Positions 17,701 to 24,540 of a DNA stretch of 34,489 bases are shown piece by piece. A program made the position numbers and the translations under genes. Origin of the DNA: an uncultured Eubacteriales bacterium (GTDB lineage Bacteria; Bacillota; Clostridia; Oscillospirales; Acutalibacteraceae); assembly GCA_900316555.1 (NCBI GenBank), contig ONDL01000025.1, positions 1 through 34,489 on the forward strand, in the 5' to 3' direction. Below the pieces are notes generated by a model. It had not been told where the DNA came from, did not search any database, and saw only the letters and a list, made by a program, of their open reading frames with translations. Numbering within the stretch: position 1 is the stretch's first letter; each line of letters opens with the position of its first letter.

Positions 17701-18937
17701 GGCCTACAAAGAGGTTGTGGAACTTGTTGACCTCGGCAACCGCTGAGCTCTTGTAGGAAGCGTCGGTTGAAGCTTCGCCCATGTGAGCGGTGCCGGGACG
17801 CGCGAAGAACAGAGCTGTAGCGTCTTTTCTCGCCGCAACGATCGCCCAAGCCTTGGCGATGGTCTCGTCGGAAACGCCTGAGGTGTTGCTCAGACCGCCT
17901 GAACCGGAGTTGCCCTCGTAGGTATCGTGGGACTCTGCCCAGAGAACTACCTTGGAAGCCGCAACGCCTGCCTTGTACTGGCTGCTTGCCGCTGAGCCCG
18001 CGTTCTTGTTGTTAACGGCCGCCAGACAAGCGTCGCCTGTCTTGTTGTCGGTAACGTTGATGTAGGGGGTGTAGTTGCCGAAGTTTCTGCCTGTACCGCA
18101 GGTGTTAAGAATCTCGCCGTAGATAAAGAGGCTCTTGCCGGGATTCTTCTGCGAGTAGTAGGTCTTTGCGCCGTTCGCAACAACCGGCCAGTACTGTGAA
18201 CCGTAGCTGCCGTCGTTGGGAGTCTCGATGTGCTTTGCAGCGTCGAAACGGAAGCCGTCTACGCCGCAGTCGATGCACTCCTTGAGCAGGTTAAGAGCAG
18301 CCTGCTGTACGTTGGAGTTGCCTGTGTTGAGGTCAGGGCAGTTGGAAACGTGACCCTGAACGGTCTTCTGGATTGAGCTGTCGTCCGCATTGAAGTTGTT
18401 TGAGCGGAAGTAAGAGGACTTGTTGTTGTAGAAATCGGGCTGATAGGTTGCAACCTGATCGCTGAGCGAGTTTGCGCCCGCCTGCTCTGAAAGGTTACCG
18501 AAGTGGTTTGATACGATATCGCAGATAATCTTGATGCCGTACTTGTCCGCTTCGGAGCAGAGAGCGGTCAGCTCAGCCTTTGTGCCGAGCCATGACTTCT
18601 GCGCGATCTGCATGCTGACGGGCTGGTAGAGCTTCCACCACTGACCCGCAACGTCGGTAGACGCGCTGAAATCCTTGGGCTGCTGCACAGGTGAAGTCTG
18701 TACAGTGGAATAACCCGCGGCTGCGATTGCAGGCAGATTTTCCTTGATTGAGTTGTAAGACCAGTTGAACGCGTGCAGGATTACGCCGTCCTGAACGTTT
18801 TCCTGTATCGCGGTGTCCGCGGAGACCTCTGTATCGGCGGGAACTGTCGCCGCGTAGGAGGAAAAGGTAAACGCCAAAGAGGACGTAAGCACTGTCGCAG
18901 CCGCAACTACGCTTACGAGCTTTCTGAACATTTTCAT
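14558..18937 (-). CDS. Amylosome GH13 alpha-amylase with CBM26, dockerin and two cohesin-like modules
   Basis: The 1,459-residue frame is modular. Residues 1-29 are a signal peptide. GH13 spans about 50-490, with D140-IVSNH, nucleophile D232 (GFRFDAAKH), acid/base E275 (YGEIL) and D338 (WAESHD) all present. A beta domain follows at 495-575, then CBM26 at 576-690 (VAWPGDGMTYDE...NQT). A Pro/Thr linker (722-795) leads to a dockerin (800-862) with calcium loops starting D803 and D837, then cohesin-like modules (891-1073 and 1101-1277), a second linker, and CBM26 no. 2 from 1348. This matches the R. bromii Amy4/Sca1 design, so it should hydrolyse starch outside the cell and join other dockerin or cohesin proteins. 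The last 48 or so codons after residue 1411 are out of frame. Confidence 0.92.
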   Translation of the reverse strand: MKMFRKLVSVVAAATVLTSSLAFTFSSYAATVPADTEVSADTAIQENVQDGVILHAFNWSYNSIKENLPAIAAAGYSTVQTSPVQQPKDFSASTDVAGQWWKLYQPVSMQIAQKSWLGTKAELTALCSEADKYGIKIICDIVSNHFGNLSEQAGANSLSDQVATYQPDFYNNKSSYFRSNNFNADDSSIQKTVQGHVSNCPDLNTGNSNVQQAALNLLKECIDCGVDGFRFDAAKHIETPNDGSYGSQYWPVVANGAKTYYSQKNPGKSLFIYGEILNTCGTGRNFGNYTPYINVTDNKTGDACLAAVNNKNAGSAASSQYKAGVAASKVVLWAESHDTYEGNSGSGGLSNTSGVSDETIAKAWAIVAARKDATALFFARPGTAHMGEASTDASYKSSAVAEVNKFHNLFVGQSEKLGSSGSIAYVQRGGKGIVLSNVSGTSTTVSVANTGMANGTYTDMVSGNTFTVSNGTVSGSIGSTGVAVVYQGQTTPKATSSVESCTFKGETITVKLAYENAVSATYCLDDSSPVSFANGTAIKIGSDYNYGDTITLTLKATDKNGVTETNVYKYKKEQDTGSGIYIWLNAANKKTWKAPFNVYIYDEDTEKGKTYVNAVAWPGDGMTYDETQKMWYYEVPTTSYLNGQVSNFDLTKSSNAYFIINGISTSTNQTVQYPADGTAQSKKPKVNGQSWEYAVTNGNSMTTSTRKPSSVDIPATVVTKGYEATTAAPTTQAPTTTQPPTTTQPPTTTQPPTTAAPTTAKPTQAPTTAKPTQAPTTAKPTQAPTTQAPTTEPEPEIIRYYGDVTGDGVIDIKDVSFVQLHVANSRKLTGLDLLMADVDGNNEVNITDATYIQLYIAKYEKHAKVGEPYAVPRPTQPTTANPTEPATTGKSLTVTAKSNIFPQATTKFDPIANQITVTYWINIKEYPMVNAQWALSYDKNYLTVDMSDGVNFKTGKNNKKVPAVFPATDDGNSPVINFEPESMPNGGILGNASDLSGYDLTTEDGGRVPFVTVTFNPVEGAEGSTTVNLDVIVMQLGDDQGKQFYFINDSKIVRPDINYLPSDTATAVYAGTFDNSKQQTPDVTTPQPTEAPTTAAPYPGSLSVKATSNIFPQATTTFDPVANQITVTYWINIKDASMINGQWTMSYDKKYLTFDNTDGVNRNGKKYLIFRATNGESTVNNIDVDTMPGGGIKCNGADLDGFDLSGETGGRVPFVSVTFNPVRGMTGETTVNLDVEYLQLKDDSNPQYYFINDSKIVRSDISYLPSDTATAVYAGTFDNTKQQKPDDVQPTTAAPTTQAPTTQAPTQAPTTQAPTTQAPTTAPTTQAPTTAPTTEPPTEPPTDPVPDDFTVKFTNNLGWSSVYVHYWTDGASSSEWPGIQMTDIGENGYDPGVHNYSATIPEGAAGIVFTAGERSPDNRRNRFLSGRLVRKQQLHHRKGRQDPLQRTSLGYRYQRWRRF
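14897..15082 (-). repeat. Degenerate Pro/Thr linker repeat (C-terminal)
   Basis: Short degenerate units encode APTTQAPTT-type repeats (residues 1286-1347) between the second cohesin-like module and the C-terminal CBM26. Such linkers are flexible and often O-glycosylated. The DNA is repetitive enough to be prone to slippage. Confidence 0.75.
15089..16267 (-). repeat. Duplicated cohesin-like modules
   Basis: Two tandem copies of a roughly 180-residue module lie at 15704-16267 (first in the protein) and 15089-15637 (second). Shared blocks include SNIFPQATT, NQITVTYWINIK, GGRVPF and PSDTATAVYAGTFDN. The DNA of their ends is nearly identical, for example TATACAGCTGTCGCGGTATC in both at about 15119 and 15732. 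The middle parts differ more. This indicates internal duplication with later divergence, or ongoing gene conversion of the ends. Confidence 0.85.
16553..16774 (-). repeat. Degenerate Pro/Thr linker repeat (central)
   Basis: Encodes TTTQPP and KPTQAPTTA units (residues 722-795) between CBM26 no. 1 and the dockerin. Two families of units are visible: a TQPPTT block and a TAKPTQAPT block. Confidence 0.75.
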
Positions 18938-18970
18938 CCAAAAATCATCCTTTCATAAAAGTTCATTTTT

Positions 18971-18979
18971 ATTATATCA
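18971..18979 (-). promoter_or_regulatory. Extended -10 promoter of the amylase gene
   Basis: On the minus strand TGATATAAT (18979-18971) forms an extended -10 element about 33 bases before the ATG. The -35 position (around 18994-19000) reads TATACT/ATATAC, far from consensus. The ribosome site is AAAGGATGA. The missing -35 would suit an activator-dependent, starch-responsive promoter, but no operator is identified. Confidence 0.55.
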
Positions 18980-19242
18980 AATCAATAATCAAAAGTATAT
19001 GGTTTTTATTACAAATAAATAACAAATATTTTGTTGAAATTTTATTTAATTCATTTTGTTATGCGAAATGATAAAAATTTTTAGCGCATTTGTCCTTTTA
19101 ATTCCTTTTGACTTTCATGTATTTTTACCACTATTTTATCAATACGCCTTAATTACTGCAACTTCGCGCAAGCTGACTGTTTTAAATTGTATTATTTACA
19201 ATTCATTATCTTTTCTTTGGTGCTTTTAACGGTGCTAAATCC
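18980..19242. other. AT-rich divergent intergenic region
   Basis: The stretch between the amylase promoter and the pot promoter holds no credible gene. It is AT-rich with imperfect palindromes such as ACAAATATTTTGT near 19021. It is the natural place for regulatory sites of both divergent genes, but I recognise none. Confidence 0.4.
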
Positions 19243-19271
19243 TTGACATTTCGGGGCTATTCGAATATAAT
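19243..19271 (+). promoter_or_regulatory. Consensus promoter of the potABCD operon
   Basis: -35 TTGACA (19243-19248) and -10 TATAAT (19266-19271) are both perfect and 17 bases apart, about 65 bases before the potA start. The operon's first ribosome site is AGGGGTG. Confidence 0.92.
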
Positions 19272-19335
19272 CTAAAATGGTTTTGTAGGCGAATATGCCC
19301 AAGCCTGAATACAATTACAGAACAGGGGTGCATAA

Positions 19336-20769
19336 ATGGAACAGACATCTAAAAAGGTGATCGTATCCTTAAAGGATATTTTCGTCAGATTCGACGGAGA
19401 GGTAATTCTCAACCACATCAACCTTGATATTCATGAAAAGGAATTCGTGACGATTCTCGGCCCGAGCGGCTGCGGAAAAACCACTACGCTGCGCATTATC
19501 GGCGGTTTTGTCGAGCCCGAAAGCGGCGACGTGATTTTTGACGGCAACAGGATCAACGGCCTGCCGCCGCACAAGAGAAACGTCAACACTGTCTTTCAGA
19601 AATATTCGCTGTTCCCGCATTTGAATGTATATGACAACGTTGCCTTCGGCCTCAAGCTCAAGAAGCTGCCGAAGAATGAGATAAAACAGAAGGTCACAAA
19701 GATGCTCGCCGTCGTAGACCTCAAGGGCTACGAGAAGCGTCCCGTGCAGAAGCTTTCGGGCGGTCAGCAGCAGCGTGTCGCGATCGCGCGCGCGCTCGTC
19801 TGTGACCCTGACATCATTCTCCTTGACGAGCCTCTCGGAGCGCTCGACCTCAAGCTGCGCAAGGATATGCAGCTCGAGCTCAAGGAGATCCAGAAGAACA
19901 CCCAGAAAACCTTCATCTACGTCACCCACGACCAGGAAGAGGCGCTCACCATGAGCGACCGCGTTGTAGTCATGAACAACGGCGTAATCGAACAGACAGG
20001 CACTCCCGAGGATATCTACAACGAGCCTGTCAACGCCTTCGTCGCAGACTTCATCGGCGAAGCGAATATCCTCAACGGCATCATGATTGACGACTGCCGA
20101 ATCCGAATCCTCGGCAAGGAGCTCGAGTGCGTCGACAAGGGCTTCGGCAAGAACACTCCCGTTGATGTGGTTATCCGCCCCGAGGATATCATCATCACAC
20201 CTCCTGATAAGGGTCAGCTGACGGGCGTCGTCGAGAAGGTCACCTTCAAGGGCGTTCACTACGAGATGAGCATCCGCTGCGGCAGGTGCGAGATTCTCGT
20301 TCACTCCACAAGAAGCGCCGAAGTCGGCACAACCGTCGGCATGAGCGTCGTACCGTTCAATATCCAGATCATGAACAAGCTCCTGCCCTTCTATGATAAT
20401 ATAATAGAAACCACCGTCAGCTACGGCAGCAAGGAAGAAAAGTACTTCGAGTTTGAGCTCGAGAAGGAAACCATCAAGGTCTACGGTCACTTCTTCCCCG
20501 AGGGAACAAGAGTCAGAATCACTCTTCCGCCCTCAGCGCTTTCCCTCGCGGGCGACGGCACGGGCGATTTGCAGGACGTTTACATCGAGTCTGTCGTCTA
20601 CAAGGGCGAGCATAACGAGATCATTCTCGAGTCCGACGAGCGCAAATGGCTCATGCTCAGCGATACCGACGAACAGGTCGCGACATATGTGCCGCTCAGC
20701 TTTGACTTTACAAAGGCTCAGTTCGAGGTGCTTGACCCCGAACCGCAAAACGGGGAGGGTGAGAAATGA
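19336..20769 (+). CDS. potA: Spermidine/putrescine ABC transporter ATP-binding protein PotA, long form
   Basis: The ATPase of a polyamine importer. Walker A is LGPSGCGKTT (41-50), the Q-loop region is VNTVFQKYSLFPH, the signature is LSGGQQQR, Walker B is IILLDEPLGALD, and the switch His is in VTHDQEEA. A TOBE-type domain follows at about 295-345 (VVEKVTFKGVHYEM). At 477 residues it is about 100 longer than typical PotA. The extra C-terminal part contains a second segment of the same look (DVYIESVVYKGEHNEIIL, about 412-429), suggesting a duplicated TOBE domain. Its stop overlaps potB by four bases (ATGA). Confidence 0.93.
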   Translation: MEQTSKKVIVSLKDIFVRFDGEVILNHINLDIHEKEFVTILGPSGCGKTTTLRIIGGFVEPESGDVIFDGNRINGLPPHKRNVNTVFQKYSLFPHLNVYDNVAFGLKLKKLPKNEIKQKVTKMLAVVDLKGYEKRPVQKLSGGQQQRVAIARALVCDPDIILLDEPLGALDLKLRKDMQLELKEIQKNTQKTFIYVTHDQEEALTMSDRVVVMNNGVIEQTGTPEDIYNEPVNAFVADFIGEANILNGIMIDDCRIRILGKELECVDKGFGKNTPVDVVIRPEDIIITPPDKGQLTGVVEKVTFKGVHYEMSIRCGRCEILVHSTRSAEVGTTVGMSVVPFNIQIMNKLLPFYDNIIETTVSYGSKEEKYFEFELEKETIKVYGHFFPEGTRVRITLPPSALSLAGDGTGDLQDVYIESVVYKGEHNEIILESDERKWLMLSDTDEQVATYVPLSFDFTKAQFEVLDPEPQNGEGEK

Positions 20770-21557
20770 AATCAAAGCTCCTCTCGGTTCCCTACCTCGT
20801 CTGGATGCTCGTCTTTACGATGATTCCTCTGGTGATGATAGGAATAACCGCCTTTACCGACAACAGCGGCAGCTTTTCGCTCGACGCGTTCAGCTCGGCG
20901 TTTGAGTACACCAACGTCTTTCTCAAGTCGCTGTGGATCGCGCTGCTCTCGACGATACTCTGCCTGATCATCGCGTACCCTCTGGCGTATATGATCACCC
21001 AGATGCGCGAGTCGACCCAGAACACTGTCATCATGCTGCTGATGATCCCGATGTGGATGAACTTTCTGCTCAGGATCTACGCCTGGGTCCTGCTGCTTCA
21101 GAGCGGCGGCCCTCTCGATACCCTGCTCTCGGCAATCGGTATCCACGGCTCCTACAGCAACAACACCGCGGCGGTCATCGTCGGAATGGTCTACGAGTAC
21201 ATGCCCTTCATGCTGCTGCCGATTTACACCGTTATGGGCAAGATCGACAAGGGTTTGATCGAGGCGGCTCAGGATCTGGGCTCAAACAAGATGATGGTTT
21301 TCCGCAAGGTCGTTTTTCCGCTCAGTATCCCGGGCATCATCTCGGGCATCACGATGGTTTTCGTGCCCAGCGCAAGTACCTTCGTCGTGGCTCAGTACCT
21401 CGGCGGCACCGACGACATCATGATCGGTGATATCATAGACAAGATTTTCTTCACAAACAACCACATCGGCGCGGCGATCTCGCTCGTTCTGATGATATTC
21501 ATTCTCGTGTTCCTCGTACTGATGAACCTGTTCGGCGATGAGGAGGCGATTGCGTAA
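20766..21557 (+). CDS. potB: Spermidine/putrescine ABC transporter permease PotB
   Basis: A 263-residue inner-membrane permease with about six helices, starting with LVWMLVFTMIPLVMIGITAF. The EAA coupling loop reads IEAAQDLGSNKMMVFRKVVFP. It forms the pore with PotC. It overlaps potA by ATGA and potC by TAATG, so the four-gene order A-B-C-D is translationally coupled. Confidence 0.93.
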   Translation: MKSKLLSVPYLVWMLVFTMIPLVMIGITAFTDNSGSFSLDAFSSAFEYTNVFLKSLWIALLSTILCLIIAYPLAYMITQMRESTQNTVIMLLMIPMWMNFLLRIYAWVLLLQSGGPLDTLLSAIGIHGSYSNNTAAVIVGMVYEYMPFMLLPIYTVMGKIDKGLIEAAQDLGSNKMMVFRKVVFPLSIPGIISGITMVFVPSASTFVVAQYLGGTDDIMIGDIIDKIFFTNNHIGAAISLVLMIFILVFLVLMNLFGDEEAIA

Positions 21558-22357
21558 TGAAAAACAAAGGTATTCTCACCAAGGTCTACATAGCGCTGAT
21601 AATGGTGTTCATGTACGCGCCTATCGCGGTGCTTATCTTCTATTCGTTCAACAAGAGCCGTTCGGCTGCATGGGGCGGATTCACCTTCGACTGGTATATC
21701 CAGCTCTTCAAGAGCAGCTCAATCATGAACGCGCTCACAAATACGCTGCTGGTAGCGGTGCTCGCTTCGTTCTTTGCGACGATTCTCGGCACGTCTGCGG
21801 CAATCGGCATAAGCAACCTTAAGGGCAAAACGCGCATGCTCGTGCAGAACGCGTCCAATATCCCGATCATCAGCCCTGATATCGTAATGGGCGTATCGCT
21901 GATGCTGCTCTTTACCTTCCTCGGCGTGATCTTCAACTTCGAGATGGGCTTCACAACGGTTCTGCTCTCGCATATCTGCTTCTGCGTACCGTTCGTTGTG
22001 CTCAATGTCATGCCGCGAATCCGACGCATGGACTCCAGTCTGTACGATGCTGCTCTCGACTTGGGCTGCACACCGTTCCAGGCGTTCCGCAAGGTCGTCA
22101 TTCACGAGTTGATGCCCGGTATCTTCTCGGGCGCGCTGATAAGCTTTACATATTCGCTCGACGACTTTGTTATCACTCACTTCACACAGGGCGCGAGGTT
22201 CCAGAACCTCAGTACCGAAATCTACGGCATGCTCCGCCGCAAGATTCCGCCCACGATCAACGCGCTCTCTACCCTGCTGTTCCTCGTGATCATCATTATC
22301 ATGGTGCTTATCAATATCCGCGACCGCAGGGCTGAAAAGAAAAAAATGAGTCTGTAA
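21557..22357 (+). CDS. potC: Spermidine/putrescine ABC transporter permease PotC
   Basis: A 266-residue membrane permease, partner of PotB. The N-terminal helix YIALIMVFMYAPIAVLIFYS is followed by FNKSRSAAWGGFTFDWY, a pattern typical of PotC. The EAA loop is YDAALDLGCTPFQAFRKVVIHE, with FTYSLDDFVITHF shortly after, also a PotC hallmark. Confidence 0.93.
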   Translation: MKNKGILTKVYIALIMVFMYAPIAVLIFYSFNKSRSAAWGGFTFDWYIQLFKSSSIMNALTNTLLVAVLASFFATILGTSAAIGISNLKGKTRMLVQNASNIPIISPDIVMGVSLMLLFTFLGVIFNFEMGFTTVLLSHICFCVPFVVLNVMPRIRRMDSSLYDAALDLGCTPFQAFRKVVIHELMPGIFSGALISFTYSLDDFVITHFTQGARFQNLSTEIYGMLRRKIPPTINALSTLLFLVIIIIMVLINIRDRRAEKKKMSL

Positions 22358-22370
22358 AATCTGTTATCCC

Positions 22371-22383
22371 GTCACAAGGTGAC
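22371..22383 (+). other. Small hairpin between potC and potD
   Basis: GTCAC/GTGAC (22371-22375/22379-22383) with a 3-nt loop is followed by AT-rich sequence ending in six T's (22392-22397). The stem is too short for a confident terminator. It may stabilise or process the mRNA ahead of potD. Confidence 0.35.
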
Positions 22384-22410
22384 TAATAATATTTTTTGGA
22401 GGATTGGGAA

Positions 22411-23478
22411 ATGAAAAAAATCTTAGCCATCGCTCTCTGCGTTGTAATGCTCGGCTCCTTCGCGACAATGTTCGCAGGCTGCGGCAAGACCGACGCGGGA
22501 GAAGTAAACGTGTACAACTGGGGCGAGTATATCGCTGAGGGTCAGGACGGTCTGATGAACGTTATCGAGGAATTCGAGAAGGAAACGGGCATCAAGGTCA
22601 ACTACACCACCTACGAGACCAACGAGGACCTCTACAATATGCTCAAGAACAGCAACGTAAGCTACGACGTTATTGTTCCCTCGGAATACATGATTTCTAA
22701 GATGATTAAGGAAGGCATGCTGCTCGAGCTCAACTACGACAACATTCCGAACTACAAGTATATCAACGACCGCTTCAAGGGCCTTGACTGCGACCCCGAC
22801 AACAAGTACACCGTTATTTATCAGTGGGGCGTTACAGCTCTTGTTTACGACAAGACAAAGGTCGAGAACACTCCCAAGAACTGGGACGCTCTCTGGGACG
22901 AGGATCTCAAGGGCGATATTCTGATGTTCAACAACAGCCGTGACGCTATGGCTATCGCCATGCAGACTCTCGGCATCGACCCCTCCAACTGCACCAAGGA
23001 GGATATCGACAAGGCAAGCGAGAAGCTCCGCGAGCAGAAGCCCCTGCTCAAGAAGTACGTAATGGATCAGGTATTCACCGAGATGGAGACCTCTCAGTCC
23101 GCGATCGCTCCCTACTACGCCGGCGATATCGCTGCTATGATGGACGAGAACGAGGATCTCGACTACTGCCTGCCCGATTACGGCTCAAACCTGTTCTATG
23201 ACGCTATGTGCATTCCCACCTGCAGCAAGAACAAGGAGAACGCCGAGAAGTTCATCAACTTCATGCAGAAGCCCGAAATCGCCGCCGAGAACTGCAAGTA
23301 CCTCCGTTACGGCTGCGCTAACGACGAGGCTGTAAAGCTGCTCGACGATGAAATCAAGAACAACGAGCTGACTCTCCCGAGCGACGAGTATCTCGACAAG
23401 TGCTACGTATTCGGCAACCTCGACCCCGAGGTATACGAGTACATGCAGGAGCAGTTCGTAAAGATCCAGGCTGAATAA
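22411..23478 (+). CDS. potD: Spermidine/putrescine-binding lipoprotein PotD
   Basis: The polyamine-binding protein of the importer, held on the membrane as a lipoprotein. From the ATG at 22411 it has 355 residues. The signal peptide ends at the lipobox MFAGC, then the family start VNVYNWGEYIAEG. Further typical parts are YDVIVPSEYMISKMIKEG and an acidic pocket region. A TTG in frame at 22396 lies within the ribosome site (TTTGGAGG), so ATG 22411 is the start. The operon ends at a strong terminator 17 bases on. Confidence 0.93.
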   Translation: MKKILAIALCVVMLGSFATMFAGCGKTDAGEVNVYNWGEYIAEGQDGLMNVIEEFEKETGIKVNYTTYETNEDLYNMLKNSNVSYDVIVPSEYMISKMIKEGMLLELNYDNIPNYKYINDRFKGLDCDPDNKYTVIYQWGVTALVYDKTKVENTPKNWDALWDEDLKGDILMFNNSRDAMAIAMQTLGIDPSNCTKEDIDKASEKLREQKPLLKKYVMDQVFTEMETSQSAIAPYYAGDIAAMMDENEDLDYCLPDYGSNLFYDAMCIPTCSKNKENAEKFINFMQKPEIAAENCKYLRYGCANDEAVKLLDDEIKNNELTLPSDEYLDKCYVFGNLDPEVYEYMQEQFVKIQAE

Positions 23479-23494
23479 TCCAAATGCACAAAAA

Positions 23495-23525
23495 AGACCC
23501 GACGAAAATCGGGTCTCTTTTTTTA
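23495..23525 (+). terminator. Terminator of potABCD
   Basis: An 8-bp stem AGACCCGA/TCGGGTCT (23495-23502/23509-23516) with loop CGAAAA is followed by CTTTTTTT. Confidence 0.9.
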
Positions 23526-23526
23526 T

Positions 23527-23555
23527 TTGATATTTTGAATTGAATACGATATAAT
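23527..23555 (+). promoter_or_regulatory. Promoter of the hydrolase gene
   Basis: -35 TTGATA (23527-23532) and -10 TATAAT (23550-23555), 17 bases apart, directly after the pot terminator. The ribosome site AAAGGAGGC precedes the ATG at 23577. Confidence 0.8.
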
Positions 23556-23576
23556 ATAATAAAAAGGAGGCGTGCT

Positions 23577-24494
23577 ATGAAACTGAAATACAGAATAGCA
23601 GCAATATTAGCGGCAGCGGTTACGGCTTTATCGCTTACGTCATGCGGCAGTCCTCAGCAAAGCTCGCAGCAGACAACCGCGGCTCAGACAACGGAACCGT
23701 CAACTGCACCTGCTGCTGTTGTTGACAAATATAAAACCTACGACTACGAGGTGCGCGAAATCTGGTGTGAGAACGACGGACAGAAAATCTACGGTCAGGC
23801 GTTCGTACCAAAAACAGACGGCAGATCTCCGCTTATCATCACCTCCCACGGTCTGGGCGCCAACCACGAATCGGGCGCGTCATACGCCAAAAAATACGCT
23901 CCCAAGGGCTTCGCGGTATACACCTTCGACTTCCGCGGCGGCAGCAATAAGAACAACGAGAACAAAAGCGACGGCTCGTCACTCGATATGTCGGTCATGA
24001 CAGAGGTGTCGGATATCGACGTGATTCTCGCCGGCGCGAAAACATGGGACTTTGTCGACACGGACAGAATCTTCCTCCAGGGCGGCAGTCAGGGCGGTCT
24101 TGTCACGGCTATCTCGGGAATGCGGCATCAGGACGAGGTCGCGGGTCTGATTCTCCTCTACCCCGCCTTCGGAATGGTGGACTTCGCGAAATATCTGTAC
24201 AGCGAGGATATGCAGGAAGAAACCGACATCAGCGGTATCACCGTCGGCAAAAAGTTCTTTGAGGATATCAAGGACTACGACGTGCGCGAGGAGATTTCCG
24301 ATTTCACAAAGCCCGTGCTGATTTTACAGGGCAGCGAGGACAACATTGTCCTGCCGTCCGTCACAAAGGAAGCAAGCGAGCTGTACCCCGACTCGGAGTA
24401 CCACATAATCGACGGCGCGGGTCACGGATTCTCGGGAGAATACCACGACGAAGCGACAGAATACGCGCTTGACTTCCTGTACCGTCACATCTGA
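23577..24494 (+). CDS. Lipoprotein alpha/beta-hydrolase
   Basis: A 305-residue exported hydrolase anchored as a lipoprotein (lipobox LTSC, Cys23), with a Gln/Thr-rich spacer (24-47). The alpha/beta-hydrolase core shows the oxyanion motif SHGLGANHES, nucleophile elbow GGSQGG (Ser171), acid in GSEDNIV (Asp255) and His283 in GAGHGF, so the catalytic triad is complete. It looks like the small serine esterase/acyl-peptidase group (DLH or BAAT-like). The substrate, possibly an ester on dietary polysaccharide, is not deducible. It is monocistronic, between its own promoter and a shared terminator. Confidence 0.85.
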   Translation: MKLKYRIAAILAAAVTALSLTSCGSPQQSSQQTTAAQTTEPSTAPAAVVDKYKTYDYEVREIWCENDGQKIYGQAFVPKTDGRSPLIITSHGLGANHESGASYAKKYAPKGFAVYTFDFRGGSNKNNENKSDGSSLDMSVMTEVSDIDVILAGAKTWDFVDTDRIFLQGGSQGGLVTAISGMRHQDEVAGLILLYPAFGMVDFAKYLYSEDMQEETDISGITVGKKFFEDIKDYDVREEISDFTKPVLILQGSEDNIVLPSVTKEASELYPDSEYHIIDGAGHGFSGEYHDEATEYALDFLYRHI

Positions 24495-24506
24495 ATACAA
24501 ACAATT

Positions 24507-24530
24507 AAGGGACAGCCGAGGCTGTCCCTT
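24507..24530. terminator. Bidirectional terminator between convergent genes
   Basis: An 11-bp perfect stem AAGGGACAGCC/GGCTGTCCCTT (24507-24517/24520-24530) with a 2-nt spacer lies between the hydrolase (plus) and the carboxyltransferase operon (minus). T residues follow on both strands, though the runs are short. Confidence 0.75.
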
Positions 24531-24540
24531 TAGCTTACCC

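Noticed and set aside
18573..18941. 122-codon minus-strand frame starting just before the amylase
   Set aside because: Out-of-frame overlap with the amylase signal peptide and catalytic domain; Arg/Ser-rich with no motif.
19369..20490. 373-codon open frame on the minus strand opposite potA
   Set aside because: It mirrors the codon pattern of the well-supported potA gene, has an Asp/Leu/Val-heavy composition without any motif, and lacks a ribosome site.
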